Assembly (NCBI GenBank): GCA_002279935.1 | Contig: NCCZ01000005.1 | Location: forward strand, 186,001 to 250,000 | DNA from: Hyphomicrobium sp. 12-62-95 | GTDB taxonomy: Bacteria > Pseudomonadota > Alphaproteobacteria > Rhizobiales > Hyphomicrobiaceae | DNA length: 64,000 nucleotides | Direction: 5' to 3' | Shown here: positions 24,025 through 32,730 of the stretch, in pieces | Layout of the letters: every line of letters begins with the position of its first letter | Numbering within the stretch: the stretch's first letter is position 1 | Program-made: the position numbers and the translations under genes | The notes under the pieces: model-generated | Seen by the model: only the letters and a program-made list of their open reading frames with translations | Database searches by the model: none | What the model was told of the DNA's origin: nothing

Positions 24025-24483
24025 TCAGCCATCCGTCGGATCCTTTCGCGAGGTCAGGCCGAAGAACCGTGGTCCGGACCAGTGCGCGCCCGTGATCTCA
24101 CGTGCGACGACCGAGAGTGACCTGTATCGCCTGTCGCGCCACTCAACACCGTCCGCGTGCACGAGAACCGTATGCGTCTCTCCATTCCACTCGCGCACGA
24201 GCCGCGTGCCCGGCTTGACCACTGTAAGGGGCGCAGCCCTTCGATGTTCGTTCGAAGTTGCGTCAGGCCCGGCACCGGTCAGCCTTCGCAGAACCGATTT
24301 GGAGAGGCCGCCAGACGCTCTCTCCTGAATCTTGTAGGTAATACCGCGCAGCAGCAGATCGCGGGAGAGGCTCTTGGGCGGCTGCATGTGATGCAGCCGC
24401 CGCCACTCTGACCGTAACTCAAAGTTGGTCAGTCCTTCCAGCCGCACCAACTCGGCCGCAATGTCGATCGAGACTCGCTTCAT
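24025..24483 (-). CDS. DUF2924 protein, cassette 1
   Basis: 152 residues from the ATG at 24483, one base after the stop of the DUF3489 gene (TGA-C-ATG), so they are translationally coupled. The N-terminal helical part (IAAELVRLEGLTNFELRSEW) and the beta-rich C-terminus (GTRLVREWNGETHTVLVHAD, VEWRDRRYRSLSVVAREITG) match DUF2924. Its job is unknown; constant linkage to serine recombinases suggests a recombination accessory or directionality role. This is inference. Confidence 0.85.
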   Translation of the reverse strand: MKRVSIDIAAELVRLEGLTNFELRSEWRRLHHMQPPKSLSRDLLLRGITYKIQERASGGLSKSVLRRLTGAGPDATSNEHRRAAPLTVVKPGTRLVREWNGETHTVLVHADGVEWRDRRYRSLSVVAREITGAHWSGPRFFGLTSRKDPTDG

Positions 24484-24484
24484 G

Positions 24485-24847
24485 TCAGCGACCGCGCTTG
24501 GTGTCGATCTTGTAGCGAAGCAGATCACCCTCGATCCTTGACGACGTGAGCGTAAAGCCGAGCTTTTTCTTGACGGTGCCCGCGAGAAACCCGCGCACGC
24601 TGTGCTGCTGCCAGCCGGTTGCTTCCATGATCTCCGGAATGGTGGTGCCGTTGCGCTGGCTCAAGAGCTCCAGGACGCGATCGTGCTTCGTGATGCGCTC
24701 GGCATGATGCTCGCCGCCTGAAGCGGTGCGATTTTCGGCTGGCACCGGCCGAGACTTGGCGCCTGCCTTGGTCTTGGCGGATTTGGCGGGCGCCGTTGGC
24801 GTGCGCTTCTTGGCTTGGCTCGAGATGCGGGCTTCTATTGAGGTCAT
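24485..24847 (-). CDS. DUF3489 protein, cassette 1
   Basis: 120 residues from the ATG at 24847 (GGAG seven bases upstream). A Lys/Ala/Pro-rich, probably disordered N-terminus leads into a C-terminal winged-helix-like DUF3489 domain (RVLELLSQRNGTTIPEIMEA, TGWQQHSVRGFLAGTVKKKL). The helix-turn-helix look suggests DNA binding. It is the first gene of the recombinase cassette and follows a leader repeated in cassette 2. Confidence 0.85.
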   Translation of the reverse strand: MTSIEARISSQAKKRTPTAPAKSAKTKAGAKSRPVPAENRTASGGEHHAERITKHDRVLELLSQRNGTTIPEIMEATGWQQHSVRGFLAGTVKKKLGFTLTSSRIEGDLLRYKIDTKRGR

Positions 24848-24880
24848 CGTGGGCTCCAGGGTGTCAGGATTGCGCCACCT

Positions 24881-24906
24881 CGGCGCTCCCACCACCCAAA
24901 GCCCCG
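24881..24906 (-). repeat. Conserved 26-bp leader element of recombinase cassette 1
   Basis: Read toward the cassette it begins CGGGGCTTTGGGT. A copy with 24 of 26 bases identical is at 33495-33520, in the same position relative to the second DUF3489 gene. The coding regions next to it are far less similar in DNA, so the element is conserved for its own sake: promoter, regulator site or crossover-related site. Confidence 0.65.
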
Positions 24907-25098
24907 CATTTCGCGAGGCGAGCCCTGAAAATTTGGCACCCCAGTTCTCCGGTGCCCGTCCCACCACGAATGCGTCCTTTGCGGCTACAGTCGAGACTTC
25001 TTTCGCTGCAAATGGGCGAATTCGGAGCCAAAGTTAAGGAAATCTATGACCGCTGCTTGGGGCCGAGCGGACGAGTTGCAGCCGACGGCCAAACGGCG

Positions 25099-25119
25099 TT
25101 TTTGACCCGATCCGGACTC
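25099..25119 (+). repeat. 21-bp repeat copy A
   Basis: TTTTTGACCCGATCCGGACT plus C. An 18-of-21 match is at 26204-26224 (CTTTTGACCCACTCCGGACT plus C), same strand. The pair brackets the outer-membrane protein gene at 25164-25982. It could be a remnant of a dispersed repeat or a duplication footprint. Confidence 0.45.
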
Positions 25120-25163
25120 TCAGCCCAGGCGCTGTCAGAATAGGGTCTGCACCAGGTCCGTTG

Positions 25164-25982
25164 TTACCCGCCGGTCGGGAACAAGTATGTCACGACTGCA
25201 CGCGCGCCCCAGCCCTCTGGACCGCTATCGGGCGCATCGGCCCAGTAACGCACGCCGCCGCCGATGCTGATCGGCTGGTCGCCGATCTTCGTCAGTTTCG
25301 AGATCACAAAATTGAGCGGCACGGACCACTCTTCAGCCGTCCAGTCGTAAGTACTTTCCGTGTTGAGCGAAAACGTCCACGCGTCCGGCGTGGTGTACGA
25401 GACGAATGGCTGCAGGAACGTCGAATTGACGTCCGCGCGGTTCTCGTCTCCCGCAAACGACCAGATATGGTTGGCCAAGATGCCCACGGTCCAACCGTTC
25501 TGTTGGGTCAACGCCACAGCCGTCGGTCCAGCGCCCCATTTATCGGTCGTCAGCAAGGTATCGGTGCCGGTTGGCAGTAGGATCACCGGCCCCACACCCC
25601 AGATGATGCCGTTGGTGGGCTGTTTCGGCGAGAAGAAGAGGCTTTGGACCGTATCGCTTAACCCGAATTGGTTGCCCGCACCTGGAAAGATTTCGTCCTG
25701 CCATACGACGGGAACGATCGTACGGGAGATCATGTTCCAATCCTGGTTGAGCGAAATCGGAACGACCGGTTGGACGTTGATAAAGCTACTCGTGCCGTCG
25801 TTTGCCGGACCGATGTTATTATTGTAATTGTATTGGAAGGGCACGCTAATGAGCGAGGAGATGGGGTTTGAAAGCCTTTGGGCCAGCTCTGCGTCGCTAT
25901 CGGCATATGCAGATGAGGTCAAAACTCCTACGACTGCAGAGCCAAACATCATGAGCGCTAAAAGGCTTCTTTGGCTCGTCAT
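25164..25982 (-). CDS. Probable outer-membrane transporter (neuromedin U-type annotation)
   Basis: 272 residues from the ATG at 25982 with GGAG six bases before it. A signal peptide (MTSQRSLLALMMFGSAVVGV, cleavage near AYA-DS) precedes a beta-strand-rich domain ending in a C-terminal aromatic-hydrophobic stretch (GWGARAVVTYLFPTGG), as in outer-membrane barrels. Motifs such as NIGPANDGTSSFINVQPVVP fit proteins usually annotated as transporters or 'neuromedin U'. The substrate is unknown. It lies between recombinase cassettes as probable cargo. Confidence 0.7.
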   Translation of the reverse strand: MTSQRSLLALMMFGSAVVGVLTSSAYADSDAELAQRLSNPISSLISVPFQYNYNNNIGPANDGTSSFINVQPVVPISLNQDWNMISRTIVPVVWQDEIFPGAGNQFGLSDTVQSLFFSPKQPTNGIIWGVGPVILLPTGTDTLLTTDKWGAGPTAVALTQQNGWTVGILANHIWSFAGDENRADVNSTFLQPFVSYTTPDAWTFSLNTESTYDWTAEEWSVPLNFVISKLTKIGDQPISIGGGVRYWADAPDSGPEGWGARAVVTYLFPTGG

Positions 25983-26203
25983 CGAATTCTCCAGCCGCGC
26001 CTCAATCCTTTTGCAACATAGCAGGCAACGAGGCTGCGACGGTGTCGGCACGGCCACACCAATCATTGAACCAACGACCAGTGGGCAGTGCCCAAAGGGG
26101 CCTGATGCCGAGGGGGAAGCGGACAGCTTCGTAGGTCGCGATCGATTGGCACGTTCGGTCATTGGGTCTGACCGGACGTGCTTCTCGATGGGAAGATCGG
26201 ATG

Positions 26204-26224
26204 CTTTTGACCCACTCCGGACTC
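26204..26224 (+). repeat. 21-bp repeat copy B
   Basis: Second copy of the element at 25099-25119, 18 of 21 bases the same. It lies in the gene-free stretch (25983-26568) upstream of the DUF1269 gene. I see no gene in that stretch; the short open frames have no ribosome-binding sites. Confidence 0.45.
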
Positions 26225-26568
26225 AGTGTTCGCGCTCAACACGTGTGTTGCATCGAGAGCGATCGAGCGGATCGGCACATGATGCGTTGCAAAACTACCT
26301 ATGCAAAGGTCGTCGAGACCGTATGTCCGGTTGCCGTTCGAGACCTGCTTGTTCCGTTCTTCGTTGAGGGCCAGGAACAGACGACGCATCTCTGATAGCC
26401 GTCGCCCCCTCCTCGGATGGCGCTAGTTACCCTTCACAGTATTGACCCACATCAACACCTCTATCGCCGCAGTCTATTTATGTGGATTGTGGGCTAGCAG
26501 CGCTCCAGATCCAGGAACGTAGTTGAAGGCGTGCAAGCTAGGCTGCAATTGGTGTCGAGAGGAAAGCT

Positions 26569-27036
26569 ATGGCAGACAATATCATCGTAGCGGTATTCAG
26601 CAGCGTCGATCCTGCGAATGAAACGGCTAAAGCAATAATTGACCTCAAAGACGCCCGTGATTCTGGGTTCAAATTCAAGTCCGGTATCATTGTAACCAAG
26701 GACGCGCGCGGGGAAGTGTCAGTTCTTGAGAGTGACTCCCATCCTTTCCGAGGAATGACGGTTGGCGCGGTCGTTGGCGGGCTAATCGGTTTGATCGGCG
26801 GCGCACCGATCGCGGCGATCGGCGCACTTCTCGGATCCACTCTGGGCGCGATCGGCGCGGCCGGGACGGCCATCCTCACATCAGCCACCGTGAGTTCTAT
26901 CAAGGACGCGATGCACCCAGGAACAGTTGCTGTCATCATTGAAGCCGAGGAAGATAGCCCCAAGGCCGTCGATGACATCGTGGCTAAACAAGGAGGGCGC
27001 GTCTTTCGCGAAGCTGCTCGGGGACCCATCGCCTAA
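26569..27036 (+). CDS. DUF1269 protein with glycine-zipper membrane segment
   Basis: 155 residues. The N-terminal half (MADNIIVAVFSSVDPANETA) is a ferredoxin-like fold typical of DUF1269. Residues about 62-101 are a Gly/Ala-rich hydrophobic zipper (TVGAVVGGLIGLIGGAPIAA) that would insert in or lie on the membrane. The tail (PGTVAVIIEAEEDSPKAVDD) repeats the N-terminal fold type. Such proteins occur in stress and bicarbonate-transport contexts; the role here is unknown. Upstream has GAGAGGAAAG before the ATG. Confidence 0.8.
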   Translation: MADNIIVAVFSSVDPANETAKAIIDLKDARDSGFKFKSGIIVTKDARGEVSVLESDSHPFRGMTVGAVVGGLIGLIGGAPIAAIGALLGSTLGAIGAAGTAILTSATVSSIKDAMHPGTVAVIIEAEEDSPKAVDDIVAKQGGRVFREAARGPIA

Positions 27037-27336
27037 AACCGAGCCGAAGTTGACTAGGCCGCCCCCCCCTGATCAAACGACCGAGATGGGTCAAGGGCAG
27101 GCTTGATCGCCGTTCAGTCGTGGTCCGGAATGCCCCCGCTTTCGACGGTTCGATCGATGCTGTGCCCGGCGCGACGCGATGTGCCGGATTCCGACCGTCA
27201 TGCCGTGTTGCAACGAAACGTCGGTCAGGGCCACCGTCGGACGTTCACGCCTACTCACGGCTGATTTCTCGATGCTTGTGAAGGTTACATCGGACTGGCA
27301 ATATTTCCAGAGCGCGTTTTGAATGGAGATTGCCGC

Positions 27337-29466
27337 ATGTGGCGCTTTACTTCGTCTACTATTGCATTGGCCGTCTTGATTGCAACCGCGATACCCCAAT
27401 CCGGAATTGCTGAAGAAGCGGCACAGACTATCTTTCACGGTGGACGCATACTGACGATGGCAGGTGACAGCCCCGCCTATGTCGAAGCCCTTGTAGTCAA
27501 AGACGGCAAGATCATCTTTGTCGGCGCCAAGGATAAGGCAATTGCTCTGAAGGGAGATGCGACCAAAGTCGTGGATCTTGAAGGCAACGCTCTGTTACCG
27601 GCATTCATCGACGCACACAGTCACTACATCAACTCGCTGCTTGTCGCCAATCAGGCGAAACTATATGCGCCGCCCTCTGGCCCTGGGAAAGACGTTCCGA
27701 GCATCATTGCCGAACTGAAGAAGTTCGCCAGTGAACGCAACATACCCAAGGGTGAGCTAATCGTAGGCTACGGCTACGACGATTCAGTCATGCCCGACGG
27801 CCGCCTGCTCAACCGCGATGATCTCGACGAGGCGTTTCCCGACAACCCAGTTCGTGTGGATCACGTCTCAATGCACGGCGCGGTCTTGAACACGCTTGCG
27901 CTGAAGAAATATGGCATCTCAGCGGAAACGAAAACACCACCGGGCGGCATTATCGTCCGCAAGCCAGGGACCGAGGAGCCCTGGGGGCTGATCATGGAGA
28001 CGGCGTTCCTGCCCGTGATGGAACAATCCGAGCCGATGACTGCGCAGCAGGAGATCGAATGGAGCCGGGCGGGCCAGATGCTTTACGCGGAGGTTGGCAT
28101 CACGACGGCTCACGAGGGGGCGTCGCATCTGCCCCAATTACAGTCGATGATGCGAGCCAGTAAGGCCGATGCCAATATCATCGATGTCGTAGCCTACCCA
28201 TTCATCACCGATGCGGAAAAGGTGCTGGCCGAAGTACCTGTAACGGAATGGGGCAAGTACAAGAATCGTTTCAAAATAGGTGGGATCAAGATCACACTGG
28301 ACGGCTCACCGCAGGGCCGTACTGCATTCTTCACGACACCTTATCTGAAAGGTGGGCCGGGGGGCGAAAAGGATTGGAAAGGTGAGCCGACCTTTCCGAC
28401 CGATCTTGCCAACGCGATGGTGCAAAAAGTTTATGATCTGAAGGTGCCGCTCACCATTCATACGAACGGTGACGCGGCCATCGATGCGTTCCTGAGTGCC
28501 TACGAACTCGCGCGCAAAGGCGACTACAGCGAGCCTTGGAACGTCACGACCATTCACACACAGTTTTTGCGGAAGGACCAGATCCCGAAGTTCGTAGAGT
28601 ACAAGATCAGACCCTCTTTCTATACCCTGCATACTTTCTACTTCGCTGATACGCACATCGCCAACCGCGGAGAAGCGCAGGCCAGTTACCTCAGCCCGAT
28701 GCGGGACGCCATCGATGCCGGGCTGCGCCCGACGAACCATACGGACTTCGTCGTCGCCCCTCTTGATCAGATGATGATGCTTTGGTCAGCGGTCAACCGT
28801 GTTTCACGCGCTGGTGCAGAGGTGGGGCCCGGTCAACGGGTGACGCCATTCGAGGGTCTGAAAACAATGACCGAATGGGCCGCCGAGCAATACGGTGAAG
28901 CAGACAGAAAGGGAACCCTCGAAGTCGGCAAGCTCGCCGACCTGGTAATCCTCGACAAGGATCCGGTCGACGTCGATCCGGCGACCATCAAAGACATCAA
29001 GATCGTGGAGACGATCAAGGAGGGGGAGACGATCTACCCGGCGTCGCTCAGCACGGCTAAGCCGCCTTCGGCTCCAGTCACCAACATAAAAGGCGTCTAT
29101 TCCTGGGCTACCCACGTCTGCGACATGGCGGGCGTGAACACGGCTGCACACAAGGAATGGAAGCTGACTACGCTGAATGGAGAGACAATTAACACGCAGT
29201 CTCCCCCAACGATGACATTCGCACATGGAAAGCTGTCGATCTTTGGCGGCGTCAACCGCCTGAGCGGGTCATATGCTTTGGTACGGAACACGGTGACAAT
29301 GAGCGATCTCGCCAGCACCAAGATGGCCGGTCCTCCGGAACTCATGGAATTGGAGAAGAGCTTCGCCAAGGCGCTGCGCTCTGTCGATTCCTTCAAGGTG
29401 TCCGGAAATGAGTTGACGTTGTCGGCCGACGGAAAGGTCGTCGCGTCTTTCAAGACCGCAAATTGA
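27337..29466 (+). CDS. Exported amidohydrolase (YtcJ-type) fused to a META domain
   Basis: 709 residues from the ATG at 27337 (GGAG eight bases upstream; another ATG at 27319). A signal peptide (about residues 1-26) leads to an amidohydrolase_3 domain: FIDAHSHYINSLL gives the HxH metal site, then TIHTNGDAAIDAF and a C-terminal GTLEVGKLADLVILDKDPVD that closes the composite barrel. From about residue 581 there is a META/HslJ-type domain (KGVYSWATHVCDMAGV, KLSIFGGVNRLSGSY). Related enzymes cleave cyclic amides and N-acyl bonds; the substrate is unknown. The fusion is unusual. Confidence 0.85.
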   Translation: MWRFTSSTIALAVLIATAIPQSGIAEEAAQTIFHGGRILTMAGDSPAYVEALVVKDGKIIFVGAKDKAIALKGDATKVVDLEGNALLPAFIDAHSHYINSLLVANQAKLYAPPSGPGKDVPSIIAELKKFASERNIPKGELIVGYGYDDSVMPDGRLLNRDDLDEAFPDNPVRVDHVSMHGAVLNTLALKKYGISAETKTPPGGIIVRKPGTEEPWGLIMETAFLPVMEQSEPMTAQQEIEWSRAGQMLYAEVGITTAHEGASHLPQLQSMMRASKADANIIDVVAYPFITDAEKVLAEVPVTEWGKYKNRFKIGGIKITLDGSPQGRTAFFTTPYLKGGPGGEKDWKGEPTFPTDLANAMVQKVYDLKVPLTIHTNGDAAIDAFLSAYELARKGDYSEPWNVTTIHTQFLRKDQIPKFVEYKIRPSFYTLHTFYFADTHIANRGEAQASYLSPMRDAIDAGLRPTNHTDFVVAPLDQMMMLWSAVNRVSRAGAEVGPGQRVTPFEGLKTMTEWAAEQYGEADRKGTLEVGKLADLVILDKDPVDVDPATIKDIKIVETIKEGETIYPASLSTAKPPSAPVTNIKGVYSWATHVCDMAGVNTAAHKEWKLTTLNGETINTQSPPTMTFAHGKLSIFGGVNRLSGSYALVRNTVTMSDLASTKMAGPPELMELEKSFAKALRSVDSFKVSGNELTLSADGKVVASFKTAN

Positions 29467-29875
29467 TGTTCGCTATTGCAGCAGTACGGACAGCGGGAGG
29501 TAAAGAACATTCGGATTGCGGGTTACCGGCTCCGTATTCGCGTCGAGAGACAGGCTGTTGCCCCCTACCCTGTATGCCTCGCCAGTGGCTGCTAATGGGG
29601 TCAAAATGCACGATCAGGCGGCTGGCTATCGGCCGACGCGATAGGATCGAAAGTGGTCGCCAGACACCAGAATCGGCCTCTTGGTTGATGCACTGCAGCG
29701 GCTCTCGTCGTGTTGATCATCGCCTCGGCGTGCGTGGAAAGCACACGACATCCGATCGTCCGTGTCGTCGGGGGGTAGGTTGGCCCTCAGCCGAGGTAGG
29801 GGCGGCTCGGCCACACTTCCGCAAGTTGGGGAACATCGGAAACTCCTTCAACTTTGGATGGCATGCTGTTGACGA
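29467..29875. other. Gene-free stretch, no feature recognised
   Basis: About 410 bp between the amidohydrolase and the antitoxin gene. The only long frame (29463-29879, plus) overlaps the amidohydrolase stop, has no ribosome-binding site and no recognisable protein pattern. No hairpin followed by a T-run is evident. Confidence 0.5.
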
Positions 29876-30205
29876 CTAACTAATTGCCTCAAGCCCCTTG
29901 GACTTGACGAGACTGAGCAACTTCAATGACGGCCCGCTTGGCTTCTTTTCCCCCCGCTCCCACTCGCTGACGAGCTTGGCTTTGACATTGAGATAACTCG
30001 CGAACACGGCTTGGCTTACCCCGGTCCGTTCGCGGATTGTCTGAATCGCCTTTGGCGATAAATCCTCAATGGTCGTCAGGCACGACACGTCGAACTCTCG
30101 CATCGTACCCTTGTCGATTACTCCAGCGCGATGCAGGCCGGCAGCCGTCTTGTGAGCCACGGCCAGCGCATCACTGCGATACTTAAGCGCCTTCTTGGTC
30201 ATCAC
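29876..30205 (-). CDS. Antitoxin with helix-turn-helix (HigA/NadS type)
   Basis: 109 residues. The C-terminal half is an XRE helix-turn-helix (IQTIRERTGVSQAVFASYLN, VKAKLVSEWERGEKKPSGPS). The N-terminal part is the short toxin-facing region. The gene starts inside the end of the toxin gene (about 23 bp overlap), the toxin-first order typical of HigBA-like pairs. It should bind the operator at 30599-30617 and neutralise the toxin. Confidence 0.85.
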   Translation of the reverse strand: MMTKKALKYRSDALAVAHKTAAGLHRAGVIDKGTMREFDVSCLTTIEDLSPKAIQTIRERTGVSQAVFASYLNVKAKLVSEWERGEKKPSGPSLKLLSLVKSKGLEAIS

Positions 30206-30569
30206 ATTCCACCTCTTTCAATTCGCCCGCAGCAATCAGTCTTGTAAGCATGGCGGTATCGGCTTCGAGAAAAATACTGGCGAGCCGGCGATACACTTCA
30301 AGTTCATGGTCCGAAAGGTTGGCTTTCCTGTTCTTCGCGAAGCCGTACATGAAGATGCTGCGGTCACCTGATCGAAGTGCGATGATCGTCCGATATCCGC
30401 CAGAACGTCCTTGGCCCTGCCGAGCAACGCGCTGCTTGATAACGCCGCCTCCCAGGTCGGCATCAATCAATCCGCTACCGGCACGGCTCACGGCCTCGCA
30501 CAGTTGGCTCGATCCAATGCGTTCCTTTCGAGCGAAGCGGGCAAACTCCTTGGTGGCGAAAACCCGCAA
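30183..30569 (-). CDS. RelE/HigB-type toxin
   Basis: 128 residues, start codon TTG at 30569 with GGAG seven bases upstream; the nearest ATG is out of frame. The sequence (MRVFATKEFARFARKERIGS, GGVIKQRVARQGQGRSGGYR, SIFMYGFAKNRKANLSDHEL) matches the RelE-like family with a conserved GRSGGYR and a YGF-KN segment. Such toxins cleave mRNA, usually on the ribosome. It is co-transcribed with the downstream antitoxin. Confidence 0.88.
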   Translation of the reverse strand: MRVFATKEFARFARKERIGSSQLCEAVSRAGSGLIDADLGGGVIKQRVARQGQGRSGGYRTIIALRSGDRSIFMYGFAKNRKANLSDHELEVYRRLASIFLEADTAMLTRLIAAGELKEVECDDQEGA

Positions 30570-30594
30570 CTGTCATCTCCCTACGGCCAGCACC

Positions 30595-30623
30595 TTTATA
30601 TCACCCCTAGGGTGATAGTTCAA
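30595..30623 (-). promoter_or_regulatory. Toxin-antitoxin promoter with operator in the spacer
   Basis: On the minus strand: TTGAAC (30618-30623), exactly 17 bp, then TATAAA (30595-30600). The spacer is the palindrome TATCACCC-TAG-GGGTGATA read on this strand (30599-30617 on the plus strand has arms TATCACCC and GGGTGATA with a three-base centre). A bound antitoxin would directly block RNA polymerase. This is a near-consensus sigma-70 promoter. Confidence 0.85.
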
Positions 30624-30768
30624 GGCGACGGCAGGTCCAACCTGCCCATGCCGAGTGGGCAGTCTACCGCCGGTCGCCTCCGCGTCTCAGCCGTGCGATT
30701 TCGGCTAGACGCCTGATTTTCCGCCGTCTTTTCCGTGGGTTAGGCGGGACAAATCTGTCTCTGCCTGT

Positions 30769-30796
30769 CGAGGTTCGAATCCTGATTGCCCAGCCA
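30769..30796 (+). other. Second tRNA 3'-end-like sequence, probable attachment site
   Basis: CGAGGTTCGAATCCTGA followed by TTGCCCA, G and CCA. It shares GGTTCGAATCCT and CCCAGCCA with the copy at 22069-22096. The full tRNA is not present upstream. As in the first copy, a serine recombinase gene on the minus strand ends about 230 bp to the right. Likely one end of an integrated element, or the shared end of two. Confidence 0.6.
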
Positions 30797-31026
30797 CTCA
30801 GTCTGCCGGTGAGAACCGTCTCCGCTAGGCGGTTTGAGAAGCGCCAAATTACCGCGCGAGTTGCGCATGTTAGCGTGACGGTGCTTGCCCGACGGGCTAA
30901 TGCATCGTCTCCCAGCGGTACTTATCTCCTGTGATTGCGGCCCCCGTCTCCAAAGCCCGATTTTGGGCTGGCAGTTTGGCAGCATTCGAGCCGAACAAGC
31001 GGTATTTCCTAGGTCACGGACCTGTA

Positions 31027-32730
31027 TCAGCCGGCGAAGCCGAGCTGACTGGTCTGCATCGCCCACTCTACCGACAGCTCCGTGCGGTACATGATCTGCT
31101 TCGCAGACAGATCGGCGGGCTGCTTTCCGTTCAGTATCGCCTGCACGATATTCGGCGCTAGGAACGCGAGCGGAAGGTGCGCCTGAACGTAGGATCTCGG
31201 AAGATTTTCGCGCGTCGCGATTTCTGAAAGGTCTCCGATCTTGCCGCTTCGAATGTCTTCAAACCACGCGTAGGCTCGCGCGAGCGCTTTGACGAGCGTT
31301 TCGTCTCTCTTTACCGGAGTCATCACCCCTCCGCCGATAACCAATCGCTGCTCGACGCCGCGCTTAGTGACGCGTACCGGCGTGACGATCGTGTGCGTTT
31401 GCGGTTCGTCCGATTCTATCGCCGGCAATCTAAGGACATGATGCAGCTCGGCAAAGTTTAACGTGACGGCAATTGTCGCGTCGCCGATTTCAACTCGCGT
31501 CACGTAGCTCTGAAGCGCTTTTCGGAGCTGGGTGAGATCCAACTTCCCAAGGGAAAGTGACAGGCTTGTAGCTGCCTCAAGAACTGCCGTCGCCTCAACG
31601 GGCGTCATCTGACCCAGCCGAAAAATCGATGTCAGTTCGCTCTGATCATCGAGAAAGGAAGTGAGCATGGCAAGAACTGCATTCTCAATCTCACTAGCGG
31701 GAATCCGCCACCGCTTACTAGGAACGTCAGATCTCGGCCGTCCTATAAGCAGGGTTTGCGAAACGTAGTATCGGTAGCGAAGGCTCGCGCGCCTGGAATG
31801 CGTCGGGGTCAACCGTTCACCCGAGCTGTCGAACACGAGACCCGCGAGCGGACTTGGAACACGGGCGCGGCTTTGGCTCCGATGCTCGACCCGGTTGTTG
31901 GACAAGTTCGCCTGAACTCGATCCCACAGGTCTTGTTCAATGACTGGCTGATGGAGGCCCGCATGCCGCGTGCCTTTGTGCACGACGATGCCAATGTAAA
32001 CCGGGTTCTGGAGCATTAGATAAAGGCTGCCCCGTGTAATTCGATGACCGCCAATGACTTTGCCAGACTGCGTGGCGCGCCGGTGTGAGCGAATGCCGTT
32101 GCTATCCAGATAGCCCGCCAGATCGCGAACGGAGCCGAGTTCCAGATATTTCTCATAGATCAGCCGGACCTTTGCTGCTTCGATATCATTAATGATGAGC
32201 GCACGATCCGTGACCTCGTAACCGAGCGGCACCGAGCCACCCATCCACATTCCCTTCTGACGTGACGCACGGAACTTGTCGCGAATGCGTTCTCCTGCGA
32301 TTTCTCGCTCGAATTGGGCGAACGAAAGCAACACATTCAACGTCAGTCGTCCCATCGACGTCGTCGTGTTGAATTGCTGCGTCACCGCAACAAATGAAAT
32401 ACCTTGTGCATCGAATACTTCAACGATTTTTGCAAAGTCGGCCAATGATCGGGTCAATCGATCGACTTTGTATACGACGATCACGTCAACACGCTTGGCT
32501 CGGATGTCGTCCAGCAATCGGACCAAACCAGGCCGTTCCATGTTACCGCCCGAGAAGCCACCGTCGTCATAGCGATCAGCAAGAACCGTCCAGCCTTCAT
32601 GCTTCTGACTGAGCACGTAGGCCTCGCAGGCCTCACGCTGCGCATCCAGTGAGTTGAAGTCCTGCTCCAATCCTTCTTCCGAGGATTTCCTCGTGTAGAT
32701 CGCACACCGCGTGCGCTTCCGCTCAGTCAC
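31027..32730 (-). CDS. Large serine recombinase, cassette 2
   Basis: 567 residues, clearly paralogous to the recombinase at 22303-24012. The catalytic motif is CAIYTRKSSEEGLEQDFNSL with Ser16; VYKVDRLTRSLADFAKI follows, and the Recombinase domain contains GGHRITRGSLYLMLQNPVYI. The start overlaps the DUF2924 stop by eight bases. The 3' end points at the tRNA-like sequence at 30769-30796, its probable attachment site. Confidence 0.92.
   Translation of the reverse strand: MTERKRTRCAIYTRKSSEEGLEQDFNSLDAQREACEAYVLSQKHEGWTVLADRYDDGGFSGGNMERPGLVRLLDDIRAKRVDVIVVYKVDRLTRSLADFAKIVEVFDAQGISFVAVTQQFNTTTSMGRLTLNVLLSFAQFEREIAGERIRDKFRASRQKGMWMGGSVPLGYEVTDRALIINDIEAAKVRLIYEKYLELGSVRDLAGYLDSNGIRSHRRATQSGKVIGGHRITRGSLYLMLQNPVYIGIVVHKGTRHAGLHQPVIEQDLWDRVQANLSNNRVEHRSQSRARVPSPLAGLVFDSSGERLTPTHSRRASLRYRYYVSQTLLIGRPRSDVPSKRWRIPASEIENAVLAMLTSFLDDQSELTSIFRLGQMTPVEATAVLEAATSLSLSLGKLDLTQLRKALQSYVTRVEIGDATIAVTLNFAELHHVLRLPAIESDEPQTHTIVTPVRVTKRGVEQRLVIGGGVMTPVKRDETLVKALARAYAWFEDIRSGKIGDLSEIATRENLPRSYVQAHLPLAFLAPNIVQAILNGKQPADLSAKQIMYRTELSVEWAMQTSQLGFAG

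Noticed and set aside
29463..29879. 138-codon plus-strand frame after the amidohydrolase
   Set aside because: Overlaps the previous stop, lacks a ribosome-binding site and reads as random Arg/Gly-rich sequence.
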